NCBI GenBank assembly: GCA_027487945.1
Contig: JAIYCQ010000027.1
Coordinates: forward strand, 1-50,771
Direction of reading: 5' to 3'
DNA from: Caulobacteraceae bacterium
GTDB lineage: Bacteria; Pseudomonadota; Alphaproteobacteria; Caulobacterales; Caulobacteraceae
DNA: 50,771 bases
Shown here: in pieces, positions 24,483-36,300 of the stretch
Layout of the letters: each line of letters starts with the position of its first letter
How positions within the stretch are numbered: the first letter of the stretch is position 1
Translations under genes and position numbers: made by a program
Notes under the pieces: model-generated
What the model was told of the DNA's origin: nothing
Database searches by the model: none
Seen by the model: the letters and a program-made list of their open reading frames with translations, nothing else

Positions 24483-25097
24483 ATGACCGCAACCGCCCGC
24501 AGCAGACTCATCGTCGGCATCTCCGGCGCCTCGGGCGCCGCCTACGGCCTGCGCGCGCTGGACGCCTGCCGGGACCTGGACGTCGAAAGCCACCTGATCC
24601 TGTCACGCGCCGCCGCCCTGACCCTGACCCAGGAAGCGGGGCTGAGCATCGCCGATGTCGGGGCCCGGGCCGATGTGGTGCACAAGGTCGGCGACGTGGG
24701 CGCCTCCATCGCCTCGGGCTCGTTCCGGGCCCTCGGCATGATCATCGCGCCCTGTTCGATCCGGACCATGAGCGAGATCGCCACGGGCGTGACCTCGTCC
24801 CTGCTGACCCGCGCCGCCGACGTGACCCTGAAGGAGCGGCGTCCGCTGGTGCTGATGGTGCGCGAGACGCCGCTGCACCTGGGGCACCTGCGCACCATGG
24901 TGCGCCTGGCCGAGATGGGGGCGATCATCGCCCCGCCGATGCCGGCCTTCTACGCCCACCCGACGTCTCTGGAAGAGATGGTTGATCAATCGGTGGGCCG
25001 GGCGCTCGATCTGTTCGGGCTGGCCTGGACCCCGGTGAAGCGCTGGGGCGAGGATATCGCCCCGATCACCGGCTCCGGCGCGGGCGGCGGCCAGTGA
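24483..25097 (+). CDS. ubiX: Flavin prenyltransferase UbiX
   Basis: Makes prenylated FMN, the cofactor of the UbiD decarboxylase in ubiquinone synthesis. The 204-residue protein has the Rossmann-like start LIVGISGASGAAYGLRAL, SHLILSRAA, VGDVGASIASGSFRALGMIIAPCSIRTMSEIATG (FMN and prenyl sites), ERRPLVLMVRETPLHLGHL and IIAPPMPAFYAHP. The length is typical. ATG at 24483 has GGAAGGGA just upstream. The next gene overlaps by four bases (GTGA). No ubiD is in the window. Close relatives named PadI/Pad1 act with other UbiD-type decarboxylases, but the generic role is the same. Confidence 0.95.
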   Translation: MTATARSRLIVGISGASGAAYGLRALDACRDLDVESHLILSRAAALTLTQEAGLSIADVGARADVVHKVGDVGASIASGSFRALGMIIAPCSIRTMSEIATGVTSSLLTRAADVTLKERRPLVLMVRETPLHLGHLRTMVRLAEMGAIIAPPMPAFYAHPTSLEEMVDQSVGRALDLFGLAWTPVKRWGEDIAPITGSGAGGGQ

Positions 25098-25540
25098 GCG
25101 ACGGGCTGTGGGACTGGGCCCTGGCGGCCTATGGTCGCCCCGGCGTCCCCGAGGCGACCCTGGCCCTGCAGGATGAGCACGGCTTCAGCACCGCCCTGCT
25201 GCTGTGGGCGGTCTGGGCCGATCCCGATCCCGAGAGCCTGGCCAACGGGGTGCAGACCACGGTGGTCTGGGACGAGACCGTGCTCTGGCCGCTGCGCAAC
25301 GTGCGCCGGACCCTCAAGGCGCCCCGCGCCCCGTTCGCCGACGCTGGGCGTGAAGGCCTGCGTGAGGACGTCAAGGCCGCCGAACTTCGCGCCGAACGGG
25401 TCCTTATGGAGGCGCTGGAATCGCTGGCCGGCCCCGCCGCGACTGTCGATACGCCGGCCGCCCTTCGCCGCGCCGCCATGGCCTGGTGCGGCGCGGCGCC
25501 CACCGCCGCGCTCGATCGTCTCGCGAAGGCCTTGGCGTAG
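25094..25540 (+). CDS. TIGR02444 / DUF2390 family protein
   Basis: A 148-residue soluble, mostly helical protein of unknown function. It shows the family pattern: LWDWALAAYGRPGVPEATLALQDEHGFSTALLLWAVW near the N terminus and a central WPLRNVRRTLKAPR segment. GTG start at 25094 overlaps the ubiX stop (GTGA), so it is translated with ubiX. The association with ubiX could suggest a link with ubiquinone synthesis, but nothing in the sequence proves it. The DUF465 gene follows 48 bases downstream on the same strand. Confidence 0.85.
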   Translation: MSDGLWDWALAAYGRPGVPEATLALQDEHGFSTALLLWAVWADPDPESLANGVQTTVVWDETVLWPLRNVRRTLKAPRAPFADAGREGLREDVKAAELRAERVLMEALESLAGPAATVDTPAALRRAAMAWCGAAPTAALDRLAKALA

Positions 25541-25588
25541 CGTCACGCCCGGCTGTATGCCTTGGACTCGGGCGAGGGAGCGTGATGC

Positions 25589-25816
25589 ATGAACGACGAT
25601 GATCCAGGGCTGATTGTTCTGCCCAACGTGGAGATTCGCGCGCGCCTGGTCGAACTGCGGCAGCAGCACCAGGATCTGGACGCCGCCGTCGCCGCCCTCG
25701 AGGCGCAGCCCCTGCCCAACCAGCTGCAGATCGCCCGCTTCAAGAAGCAGAAGCTGATCCTGCGCGACCAGATCACCAAGCTGGAGAACCGGCTGACGCC
25801 CGACATCATCGCCTGA
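25589..25816 (+). CDS. DUF465 family small protein (second copy)
   Basis: A 75-residue helical-hairpin protein. An acidic N terminus (NDDDPGLIVLPNVEI) precedes ARLVELRQQHQDLDAAVAALE, a PLPNQLQ turn, and ARFKKQKLILRDQITKLEN. The F-K-K-x-K-L-x-L-(R/K)-D-x-I motif is the DUF465 signature. It is longer than its paralogue at 24173-24346 by a 15-20 residue N-terminal extension. ATG at 25589 has GAGGGAG eight bases upstream. It is last in a ubiX - TIGR02444 - DUF465 run. Confidence 0.87.
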   Translation: MNDDDPGLIVLPNVEIRARLVELRQQHQDLDAAVAALEAQPLPNQLQIARFKKQKLILRDQITKLENRLTPDIIA

Positions 25817-25879
25817 CGCCGATGGTTGCGCGCCCCGGCTTAGCCGGTTCTTCACACACCCGTGGTCGGATGGCCGACC

Positions 25880-27700
<1,821 letters not shown>

Positions 27701-27722
27701 GACCGCGCCTCCGGCCTGACCG

Positions 27723-30700
27723 TCAGTGGAAGTCCCGGCTTCGCACCAGCCGGGTCCGCACCGCCTCGCCCGCCCGCGTCGGCTGAGCCTCCTCCCGCAT
27801 CCGACTCAGTTCGGGCGTCAGGTCGGTGAACCGCTCGGCGACGATATGGATGACGCCGTGGGCGATCTGCAGACGGCCATGGATGATCAGGAAGCTGGCG
27901 CTCATCGCCGTGCGCCGGTTGGCCGCGAAGACATCCTTCCAGACGATGGCGTTGGCCGGGCCCGTCTCGTCCTCGAGCGTGATGAAGACGATGCCCTGGG
28001 CGGTGCCCGGCCGTTGCCGGATCAGCACCAGGCCGCCGACCGCCACCCGGTCGCCGTCCTTCAGACGCCCCAACTGCCCGGCCGGGACGCAGCCGAGCCT
28101 GTCCATCAGCGGCCGGAAGAACCCGCAGGGGTGCGCCTTCAACGACAGGCCGGTGGTGCGGTAGTCCTCCGACACATGCTGGGGCAGGCTCACCTCCGGC
28201 AGGTTCACCGCCGCCTCGAACAGCGGCAGGCCGTCGAGCATGGTGTTCCGGTCGGCGGCGACCTCGGCGGCCTCGCCCTTGACGGCCCACAGGGCGGCGC
28301 GACGGTCCATCCCCAACGAGCGGAAGGCGTCCGCCTCGGCCAGCAGCTCCAGCGTCCGGCGTGACAGCCGCGCCGCGCGGGCCAGGTCCAGCAGGGTGGC
28401 CGCCCCCGCCTGGCGCGCCTGCAGGAGGTTCAGGATCTCGTCCTGCCGCAACCCCTTGATCTGGCGCAGGCCGAGCCGCACCGCCTTCAGCCGCGCCGTC
28501 GGGTCGGCGTCCGGCTCCAGCGTGCAGTCCCAGTCGCTGTGCAGGATGTCCGGCTCGCGGACCTCCACCCCGTGCTCGCGGGCGTCCCGGACCAGCTGTG
28601 CCGGCTGGTAGAAGCCCATCGGCTGGGAGTTCAGGATCGCGGCGAGGAAGACGTCCGGATAAAAGCACTTCACCCAGGACGAGGCGTAGACCAGCAGCGC
28701 GAAGCTGATGGCGTGGCTCTCGGGGAAGCCGTAATGGCCGAACCCCTTGATCTGCTCGAAGCAGCGGGTGGCGAAGTCCAGGTCATAGCCCCGCGCGGTC
28801 ATGCCGCCGATGAAACGGTCCTTGTGGTCGTCCAGGTCGCCGAGGTTGCGGAACGTCGCCATCGCCCGGCGCAAAAGGTTGGCCTCCTCGTCGGTGAAGG
28901 CGGCGGCCGTCATGGCCAGGCGCATGGCCTGCTCCTGGAACAGCGGCACCCCGAAGGTCTTCTCCAGGATGGTCTTGAGTTCGTCCGGGTCGTGCGGCGG
29001 CGCGGGCGAGGGATAGGTCACCGGCTCGGCGCCGCTCCGCCGCCGCAGATAGGGGTGGACCATGTCGCCCTGGATCGGGCCCGGCCGGACGATCGCGACC
29101 TCGATGACCAGATCGTAGAACCGCCTCGGCTTCAGCCGGGGCAGCATCGACATCTGGGCCCGGCTCTCGACCTGGAAGACGCCGACGGAGTCGGCGCGGC
29201 AGAGCATGTCATAGACCTCCGGCTGCTCCTGCGGGATGTCGGCGATGTCGCGCAGCGGCCTGCCGCACACGCGGGCCAGGGCCGCGCCGTGGTGCTGGTT
29301 GAGCAGGTCGAAACTGCGCTTGATACAGCTGAGCATCCCCAGCGCCAGGATATCGACCTTCATCAGGCCGAGGGCGTCGATATCGTCCTTGTCCCACTGG
29401 ATGAAGGTGCGGTCCTTCATGGCCGCGTTGCCGATCGGGACCGTCTCGTCGAGCCGTCGCCGGGTCAGGACGAAGCCGCCGACATGCTGCGAGAGGTGGC
29501 GCGGGAAGTTGAGCAGCTCGCTGCCCAGGGTGACGGCGCGGGCGATCTCGGGATTGTCGGGATCCAGCCCGGCCTGCCGGATATGGTCGCGGGCGATTTC
29601 GCCGCCCCAGCTGCCCCAGACCGTCCCGGCCAGGGCGGCGGTGATGTCTTCGGTCAGGCCCAGCACCTTGCCGACGTCCCGGATGGCGCTGCGCGGGCGA
29701 TAGTGGATCACCGTCCCGCAGATGGCCGCCTTGTGCCGGCCGTACCGCTGGTAGATGTACTGTATCACCTCCTCGCGCCGCTCATGCTCGAAGTCGACGT
29801 CGATGTCGGGCGGATCGCCCCGCTCTTTCGACAGGAAGCGGGCGAACAGCAGATCCTGGTCCTTCTTGGTCGGATCGACGGCGGTGACGCCGAGGCAGAA
29901 GCAGACCACCGAGTTGGCCGCCGAGCCGCGGCCCTGGCACAGGATGGGGACCGGCCGCGCCCGGGCCCACTGGACGATGTCGTGCACGGTCAGGAAGTAG
30001 TTGGGGTAGTTGAGCTCGGCGATCAGCTTCAGCTCCTTGTCCAGCAGGTCGCTGACCTTCCGGGGAACGCCCTCCGGATAGCGCCAGCGGGCCCCCGCCC
30101 GGGCGAGATCGCCCAGGTGCTGGATGGCCGTCTTGCCGGGCGGCACCGGTTCGTCGGGATATTCCTCGCGCAGGTCGCCGAGGTCGAAGGCGATACGGCT
30201 TGCGATCTCGGCGGAGCGTTCCACCGCGCCGGGCCAGCGGGCGAACAGGCGGGCCATCTCGGTGGGCGACTTCAGATGCCGCTCGCCGTTGGCCTCCAGC
30301 CGGAAGCCGGCCTCCGTGATCGTGCAGCCCTCGCGCACGCAACTCAGCACGTCCTGCAGCGGTCGCCGTTCGGGGCCGTGGTAGAGGACATCGCCGGTGG
30401 CGACCATCGGCGCGCCGATCCGCTCGCCCAGCCCGGCCAGCCGGTGCAGCCGTCGGGCGTCGCGGGCGCCGTAGGTCCGCGCGGCGGCCAGCCAGACCCG
30501 TCCCCGCAGCGCGCCGGCCAGGGCGGCCGCCCGGGCCTCGAAGGCTTCGGTCAGCCGGTCGGGCGGGACGAGCAGGATCAGCTGGCCCTCCGACAGGTCG
30601 AGGAAGTCGTCGCGCAGCAGGATGCAGTCGCCCTTCTCCGCGCCGCTCTGGCCGATGGTCAGCAACCGGGTGAGCCGGGCGTAGGCCTCGCGGTCGGAGG

Positions 30701-30941
30701 GGTAGCAGAGCAGGCTGGGCGTCCCGTCGGCGAAGTCCAGCCGGCAACCGGTCAGGCTGCGGGTCCCCCGGTCGCGGGCCTCGGCCCAGGCCCGCACCAC
30801 CCCGGCCAGGCTGTTGCGGTCGGTGATGCCCAGCGCCGCGATGCCCAGGGCGTGAGCCGTCCGCACCAGCTCTCCCGGATGGGAGGCCCCGCGCAGGAAG
30901 CTGTAGTTGGTGGTGGTCTGCAGCTCGACATAGGGGGTCAC
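27723..30941 (-). CDS. dnaE2: Error-prone DNA polymerase DnaE2
   Basis: A 1072-residue C-family polymerase used in damage-induced mutagenesis with ImuA and ImuB. N-terminal PHP domain ([19 protein letters not shown]), catalytic palm with [15 protein letters not shown] (two Asp), fingers with [16 protein letters not shown], and C-terminal OB-fold ([26 protein letters not shown]). The length and lack of a clear DnaE1-type C-terminal tau-binding region fit DnaE2. GTG at 30941 overlaps the imuB stop (GTGA), so it is chosen over GTG at 30962. It is last in the SOS operon imuA-imuB-dnaE2. Confidence 0.95.
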   Translation of the reverse strand: MTPYVELQTTTNYSFLRGASHPGELVRTAHALGIAALGITDRNSLAGVVRAWAEARDRGTRSLTGCRLDFADGTPSLLCYPSDREAYARLTRLLTIGQSGAEKGDCILLRDDFLDLSEGQLILLVPPDRLTEAFEARAAALAGALRGRVWLAAARTYGARDARRLHRLAGLGERIGAPMVATGDVLYHGPERRPLQDVLSCVREGCTITEAGFRLEANGERHLKSPTEMARLFARWPGAVERSAEIASRIAFDLGDLREEYPDEPVPPGKTAIQHLGDLARAGARWRYPEGVPRKVSDLLDKELKLIAELNYPNYFLTVHDIVQWARARPVPILCQGRGSAANSVVCFCLGVTAVDPTKKDQDLLFARFLSKERGDPPDIDVDFEHERREEVIQYIYQRYGRHKAAICGTVIHYRPRSAIRDVGKVLGLTEDITAALAGTVWGSWGGEIARDHIRQAGLDPDNPEIARAVTLGSELLNFPRHLSQHVGGFVLTRRRLDETVPIGNAAMKDRTFIQWDKDDIDALGLMKVDILALGMLSCIKRSFDLLNQHHGAALARVCGRPLRDIADIPQEQPEVYDMLCRADSVGVFQVESRAQMSMLPRLKPRRFYDLVIEVAIVRPGPIQGDMVHPYLRRRSGAEPVTYPSPAPPHDPDELKTILEKTFGVPLFQEQAMRLAMTAAAFTDEEANLLRRAMATFRNLGDLDDHKDRFIGGMTARGYDLDFATRCFEQIKGFGHYGFPESHAISFALLVYASSWVKCFYPDVFLAAILNSQPMGFYQPAQLVRDAREHGVEVREPDILHSDWDCTLEPDADPTARLKAVRLGLRQIKGLRQDEILNLLQARQAGAATLLDLARAARLSRRTLELLAEADAFRSLGMDRRAALWAVKGEAAEVAADRNTMLDGLPLFEAAVNLPEVSLPQHVSEDYRTTGLSLKAHPCGFFRPLMDRLGCVPAGQLGRLKDGDRVAVGGLVLIRQRPGTAQGIVFITLEDETGPANAIVWKDVFAANRRTAMSASFLIIHGRLQIAHGVIHIVAERFTDLTPELSRMREEAQPTRAGEAVRTRLVRSRDFH

Positions 30942-32500
30942 GCGAACACCCCGTGCAGCCACCAGCGCGGGGGATTGCGCGCGTCGTCATAGAGGCCTGC
31001 CCGGAAGATCCAGTAGCGGCCGCCGGCCTCGTCCTCGACCCGGTAGTAGTCGCGCACGAAGCCCGGGCCGATGTCGCCGACCGGCCTGCGCCACCACTCC
31101 TCGGCGATGCGCTCGGGCCCCTCGGCCAGCCGCACGCGCCGGGGCCGGCCGCGCCAGGTGAACAGCAGCGGCGGATCGTCGGGCAGCTTGGCCATCACCG
31201 TGATGGCTTCCGGGTGAGCCAGCAGCCGGATCGGGCGCGGCCTGTCGGGGTCCCAGCCGGCGGTCGCGCAGGGACTGATCGCGGGCGCGGCCCGTTCCGC
31301 CCGCTCGGGCACATGGCTCTGCACCACCTCGGCCCGCCAGACGGCGTCCTCGCCCAGGCGGTTGGCCAGCCGGTCGACCAGGGCCGCCACCCCCTCCTCG
31401 GCCATCGCCGCGCGACGGCTGTCCAGTTCCCCCTGGGCGGCGGACATCGCCTCGACCTCCTCGGCCGACAGGGTGACGACCTCGATGCCGAAGCCGGGGT
31501 CGATCATCTCCAGTCTGGGGGCGAACAGCCGGGTCAGGATGCGGGCGTCGCGGCCGGCGACCGACAGGCCGACCTGGACGGGGAAGGCCTTGCCGTCGGC
31601 GCGATGGCAGGTCAGCTCGAACCGCCGGGCCCCGCGCCCTTCGGTCCGCAACCTCGCGCACAGCCGTTCGGCCAGGTCTCCGGCGACGCGGACCAGGTCG
31701 TCCAGCAGGCTGATCGGCTCGGCGAAGGCGAGACGGTCGTGCCAGGGGGAGGGCGGCCGCCGGAAGACCAGCGCTTCCCGCGCATGACCCAGCGCCTGGT
31801 CCAGCCGCAGCACGACCTGGGGTCCGAAGCGCCGGGTCAGCTGGGCGCGCGGCAGGCCGATCAGCCGCTCGATGCGCGTCAGGCCCAGTCGGGCCAGCTG
31901 GGCGGCGGCGGCCTCCTCCAGCCGCAGGGCGGTGACGGGCAGGGGCGACAGGGGGCCAGCCTGGGCGCCGGGGGGGATGACCAGCGCCTGACCCGCGGCG
32001 GCTGTGAACCGCGCGAAGGCCCAGGCGGCGCCGGCCGTGTCGGCCACCGCGATGCGCGCCGGAATGTCGTTCCCGGCCAGCCGGGCCAGCAGGTCGTCGG
32101 CCATGGCCTGCTCGCCGTCCCACAGGTGGGAGACGCCGGTGATGTCGAGCAACAGGCCGTCGCGGCCGTCGACCGCCACGGCCGGCGAGAAGCGGACGCA
32201 CCAGTCGCACAGGGCTTCCAGCGCCGCTGCGTCAGCGGCCGGATCGGCCTCGTGGGTGGCCAGCTCCGGGACCAGGGCGGCGGCGTCGGTGGCCTTCTGC
32301 CCCGCGAACAGGCCCAGCGCCCTGGCTTCGACGTTGAGGGCGTAGAGCCGCCGCACGCCCCGGTCGGTGATGAGGAGGGCGAGGGGGCCTCCCTCCCCAC
32401 AAGGGAGAGGGACCGCGTCAGGCGATCCTGCGGACGCGCTCCGCCGCCGCCAGCGCGTCACCGGCCAGTCCGGGCACCATACGGAGAGGATGCGGGCCAT
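30938..32500 (-). CDS. imuB: ImuB, non-catalytic Y-family polymerase-like protein
   Basis: A 520-residue scaffold of the mutasome, linking ImuA, DnaE2 and the sliding clamp. The N terminus [16 protein letters not shown] and [24 protein letters not shown] are Y-family fold segments in which the catalytic acidic residues are not conserved in the usual way, as expected for ImuB. Later parts carry [21 protein letters not shown] (thumb HhH-like) and the C-terminal ImuB module ending in [24 protein letters not shown] at 32500 has GAGGAGG six bases upstream and overlaps the imuA end by 83 bases. Residues about 28-40 contain a Pro/Cys/Gly-rich segment encoded by a repeat-like inverted sequence. Confidence 0.92.
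   Translation of the reverse strand: MARILSVWCPDWPVTRWRRRSASAGSPDAVPLPCGEGGPLALLITDRGVRRLYALNVEARALGLFAGQKATDAAALVPELATHEADPAADAAALEALCDWCVRFSPAVAVDGRDGLLLDITGVSHLWDGEQAMADDLLARLAGNDIPARIAVADTAGAAWAFARFTAAAGQALVIPPGAQAGPLSPLPVTALRLEEAAAAQLARLGLTRIERLIGLPRAQLTRRFGPQVVLRLDQALGHAREALVFRRPPSPWHDRLAFAEPISLLDDLVRVAGDLAERLCARLRTEGRGARRFELTCHRADGKAFPVQVGLSVAGRDARILTRLFAPRLEMIDPGFGIEVVTLSAEEVEAMSAAQGELDSRRAAMAEEGVAALVDRLANRLGEDAVWRAEVVQSHVPERAERAAPAISPCATAGWDPDRPRPIRLLAHPEAITVMAKLPDDPPLLFTWRGRPRRVRLAEGPERIAEEWWRRPVGDIGPGFVRDYYRVEDEAGGRYWIFRAGLYDDARNPPRWWLHGVFA
32390..32412. repeat. Repeat-like inverted sequence inside imuB
   Basis: TCCCTCCCC-ACAA-GGGAGAGGGA forms an imperfect hairpin and resembles the CCCTCCCC/GGGGAGGG intergenic elements at 334-487 and 49286-49312. 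It codes for the [18 protein letters not shown] stretch near the imuB N terminus, between the RRR segment and LALLITDRG. Confidence 0.45.
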
Positions 32501-33194
32501 GATCGGCCTCCTCGTTCCACTCGAAAATCCATGTCCCGGGACGACCGCCCCGGCACCGCTCCAGCGCCACGCTCCAGCGCGGCGGGCCCAGCCCGGGTTC
32601 GCCCGGCGGAGGGTGGCTGGCGGCGGAACTGACCCGCCATCGCGTCGCCGCCGCCGAGCCGGTCGCGGCCTTGCGCGCCGAGCCGCCGAACGGCCTTCGT
32701 CGCAGGATCAGTCCCGTCGCCCCGTGCTTCTCGCAGGCCAGCTGCAGCCGGCGGCCGGCGGTCAGGTCGACGTCCTCGGTCTCCCCCAGCACGGCGGCGA
32801 CGCCGGCCGAACCCAGGGCGTCTTCCAGCGCCATCAGCGCCTGGGCCTCGTCCCGCACACGCACCTGGATCAGGCGCCGGCCGGGAAAGCCCAGGCTTTC
32901 CAGCCCGGGGGCGTAGAGGTCGTCGCGGCGCATCACCCAGATCACCGCGCCGGTCGCCGCCAGCGGCCGGGCCAGCATCGCACCGAAGCCGGCCGCTGCG
33001 GCGCCGACCTCGGTCTCCAGGCCCTCGGCGACGATCTCGTGCCAGCGGCCCAGCGGCAGGCCGCCGCCGGGCAGGCAGTCGTCCACGCGCGGATCGCCGA
33101 ACGGCTGGACCAGGGATGGAGTCCGAGTCCCCGCTTCGAGCGCGGCGACCTGGTCTCTCAAGACCGCAAGACGCGCCGCGCGCGACCCGGACAT
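32418..33194 (-). CDS. imuA: ImuA, RecA-like SOS mutagenesis protein
   Basis: A 258-residue protein related to SulA/RecA-type ATPases, needed with ImuB and DnaE2 for induced mutagenesis. Seen here: RLAVLRDQVAALEAG start, FGDPRVDDCLPGGGLPLGRWHEIV (the RecA-like G-G-L-x-G-x-x-H-E-I), a long helical region with GAVIWVMRRDDLYAPGLE, and LRRRPFGGSARKAATRWRV-like basic segments (split as ARKAATGSAAATRWRV). The C terminus is Arg/Gly/Pro-rich. Start at ATG 33194, only 14 bases downstream (in transcription) of the LexA box. It overlaps imuB by 83 bases. Confidence 0.9.
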   Translation of the reverse strand: MSGSRAARLAVLRDQVAALEAGTRTPSLVQPFGDPRVDDCLPGGGLPLGRWHEIVAEGLETEVGAAAAGFGAMLARPLAATGAVIWVMRRDDLYAPGLESLGFPGRRLIQVRVRDEAQALMALEDALGSAGVAAVLGETEDVDLTAGRRLQLACEKHGATGLILRRRPFGGSARKAATGSAAATRWRVSSAASHPPPGEPGLGPPRWSVALERCRGGRPGTWIFEWNEEADHGPHPLRMVPGLAGDALAAAERVRRIA

Positions 33195-33207
33195 GATGTT
33201 CTCCAAT

Positions 33208-33222
33208 GTTCCACTTTTGTTC
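33208..33222. promoter_or_regulatory. LexA (SOS) box upstream of imuA
   Basis: GTTCCACTTTTGTTC is an exact GTTC-N7-GTTC site, the alphaproteobacterial LexA operator. A third GTTC occurs at 33198-33201, six bases before the first half-site. The box begins 14 bases upstream of the imuA ATG, so LexA binding would cover the transcription start and repress imuA-imuB-dnaE2. Confidence 0.85.
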
Positions 33223-33323
33223 TCATCCGATGAGGCGGGAGAGTCAAGCCGCAAGCTATGGCCGCCCTCCGAACGCGGATAAGGTGGCCGCTTCGAACGA
33301 CTGTATGACCGGGACGGACCATC

Positions 33324-36300
33324 GTGGCCTTCAAGCGCATCCTCATCGCCAACCGGGGCGAGATCGCCATTCGCATCGCCAGGGCGGCAGCCGATCTCGG
33401 CATCGCCGGCGTGGCGGTATACGCGCGGGACGACGCCGCCGCGCCGCATGTGACGGCGGCGGATGAGGCTGTCGCCCTGAAGGCCGAGGGGCCGAAGGCC
33501 TACCTCGACATCGACGGCGTGATCGCCGCGGCGAAGGCGGCGAAGTGCGACGCCATCCACCCCGGCTACGGCTTCCTGTCGGAGAACGCCGCCTTCGCCC
33601 GGGCCTGCGCGGCGGCCAAGATCGTCTTCATCGGCCCCTCGCCCGACGCGCTGGAAGCCTTTGGTGACAAGGCGAAGGCCCGGGCCATGGCCGCCAAGGC
33701 CAAGGTGCCGGTCCTGGCCGGAACGGGGCCGATCGACCTGGCCGGCGCCCGGGCCTTCTTCAGGAAGAACGGTCCGATGATGCTCAAGGCCGTGGCCGGC
33801 GGCGGCGGGCGCGGCATGCGGCTGGTCCGCACCGAGGCGGAGATCGAGTTCGCGCTGGCGGCCTGTTCCCGCGAGGCGCTGGCGGCGTTCGGGGACGGCG
33901 CCGTCTACGCCGAGTGGCTGGTCGAGGACGCCCGCCACATCGAGGTCCAGGTGGCCGCGGACGGCCGGGCCGTGGTGGCGGTCGGCGACCGCGACTGCTC
34001 GGTCCAGCGACGCAACCAGAAGCTGGTCGAGATCGCCCCCGCGACGCTGCCGGATGCGCTGCGCAAGGCCCTGCATGAGGCGGCCGAGAAGCTGTGCGCG
34101 GCCGCCAAGTACCGGACGCTGGCGACCATCGAATTCCTCGTCGACGGCAAGGGCGGCTTCGCCTTCATCGAGGCCAACGCCCGGCTGCAGGTCGAGCACA
34201 CCATCACCGAGGAGGTCACCGGCCTCGACCTGGTCCGCGTCCAGATCGAGCTGGCGGCGGGCAGGACCCTGGCCCAGGTCGGCCTGACGAAAACCCCGGC
34301 CGTGCAAGGCTTCGCGGTGCAGGCGCGGGTCAACCTCGAGACCCTGACCGCCGATGGCGGCGCCCTGCCCGGCGGCGGGCTGATCACCGCCTATGAGCCG
34401 CCCAGCGGGCCGGGTGTGCGGGTCGATGGCGCGGGCTACGCCGGCTACGTCACCAGCCCCTCCTACGACAGCCTGCTGGCCAAGGTGATCGTGCGCGGCG
34501 CCACGCTGGATCAGGCCTGCGCCCGTACGGCCCGGGCCCTGGCGGAGTTCCGCCTCGAGGGCGTCGACAGCAACGCCGACCTGCTCCGCGTCCTGCTGGC
34601 CGAGCCGATGGTCAAGGCCGGGACGGCGACCACGAAGTTCCTGGAATCGAACCTCGCCGGTCTGCTCGGGAAGGCCGGCCAGATTCAGCGAAAAACGCCG
34701 CGAGTTTCGACGACATCCGGCGAGACTCCTTCAAATCCGGCAAGTTCGGCGAAAGCGGCCGAAATCGCGCCGCCTGTCGACGACGGCACGGTCGCCGTCA
34801 CCGCCCCGCTGCAGGCCACCGTCGGCTCCGTCGAGGTGGCTGAAGGGGATCTGGTCCGGCCGGGCCAGACCGTCGCCGTGCTCGAGGCGATGAAGATGGA
34901 ACACGTCGTCACGGCGCCCGAGGGCGGCCGCGTGGTCCGCGTCGTGGCCGACAAGGGCGTCACCCTGCTCAAGGGCGCCCCGATCCTGGTGCTCGAGCCT
35001 GTCGACGTCGCCGCGGGCGCGGAGGCCGCCGCCGCGGAGGTCGACCCCGACCACGTGCGCCCCGACCTGCAGGAGGTCATCGACCGCCACGCCTTCACCC
35101 TGGACGCCAATCGTCCTGAAGCGGTCGCGAAGCGTCGGCGTACCGGACACCGGACGGCGCGGGAGAACCTCGACGACCTGCTCGATCCGGGCAGCTTCAT
35201 CGAGTACGGCGCCCTGACCATCGCCGCCCAGCGCCGGCGCCGCACGCTGGAGGACCTGATCAAGGCCACGCCCGCCGATGGCCTGATCGCCGGCATCGGC
35301 GCGGTCAACGGCCACCTGTTCACGCCGGACAGGGCCCGGGTCGCGGCGCTGAGCTACGACTTCACCGTGCTGGCCGGCACCCAGGGCCATATGAACCACA
35401 AGAAGACCGACCGGCTGCTGCACATCGTCGAGGAGCAGAAGCTGCCGGTGGTCTGGTACGCCGAGGGCGGCGGCGGCCGGCCGGGCGACACCGACGGCAC
35501 GGGCGTGGCCGGGCTGGACGTCACCACCTTCGGCAAGTTCGCCGCCCTGTCGGGTGAGGTGCCCAAGATCGCCATCGTCGCCGGCCGTTGCTTCGCCGGC
35601 AACGCGGCCATCGCGGGGCTGAGCGAGATCATCATCGCCACCAAGGACTCCAACCTTGGCATGGGCGGTCCCGCCATGATCGAGGGCGGGGGCCTGGGCG
35701 TGTTCAGGCCCGACGACATCGGCCCCAGCGAGGTGCAGTGGGCCAACGGCGTCATCGACATCCTGGCCGATGACGAGGTTCATGCGACGGCCCTGGCCAA
35801 ACAGGCCCTGTCCAGCTTCCAGGGCCGGGTCGCCGACTGGTCCGCCGCCGACCAGCGGGGCCTGCGCCGGTCGATCCCGGAGAACCGCCTGCGGGTCTAT
35901 GACATCCGGCCGCTGATCGAGACCCTGGTCGACGACGGCTCATTCCTGGAGCTGCGCCGCGGCTGGTCGCCGGGCATGATCACCGGCTTCGTGCGGATCG
36001 AGGGCCGGCCCATGGGGCTGATCGCCAACGACCCGCGGCACCTCGGCGGCGCCATCGACTGCGACGGCGCCGAGAAGGCCGCCCGCTTCCTACAGCTGTG
36101 CGACGCCTTCGACCTGCCGGTGGTCAGCCTGTGCGACACGCCGGGCTTCATGGTCGGGCCCGACAGCGAGGCGGCGGGCGCCGTTCGCCGCGTCAGCCGC
36201 ATGTTCATCGCCGGCGCCAAGCTGGGCGTGCCGCTGTTCACCATCGTGCTGCGCAAGGGCTATGGCCTGGGGGCCCAGGCCATGGCCGGCGGCGGCTTCC

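Noticed and set aside
28539..30992. 817-codon plus-strand frame opposite dnaE2
   Set aside because: Antisense of a clear DnaE2 gene; composition (Gly/Arg/Val/Asp-rich, no motifs) is that of a shadow frame.
33195..34307. N-terminal extension of imuA into the carboxylase region
   Set aside because: The extra residues are antisense to the biotin carboxylase; the true start is ATG 33194 next to the LexA box.
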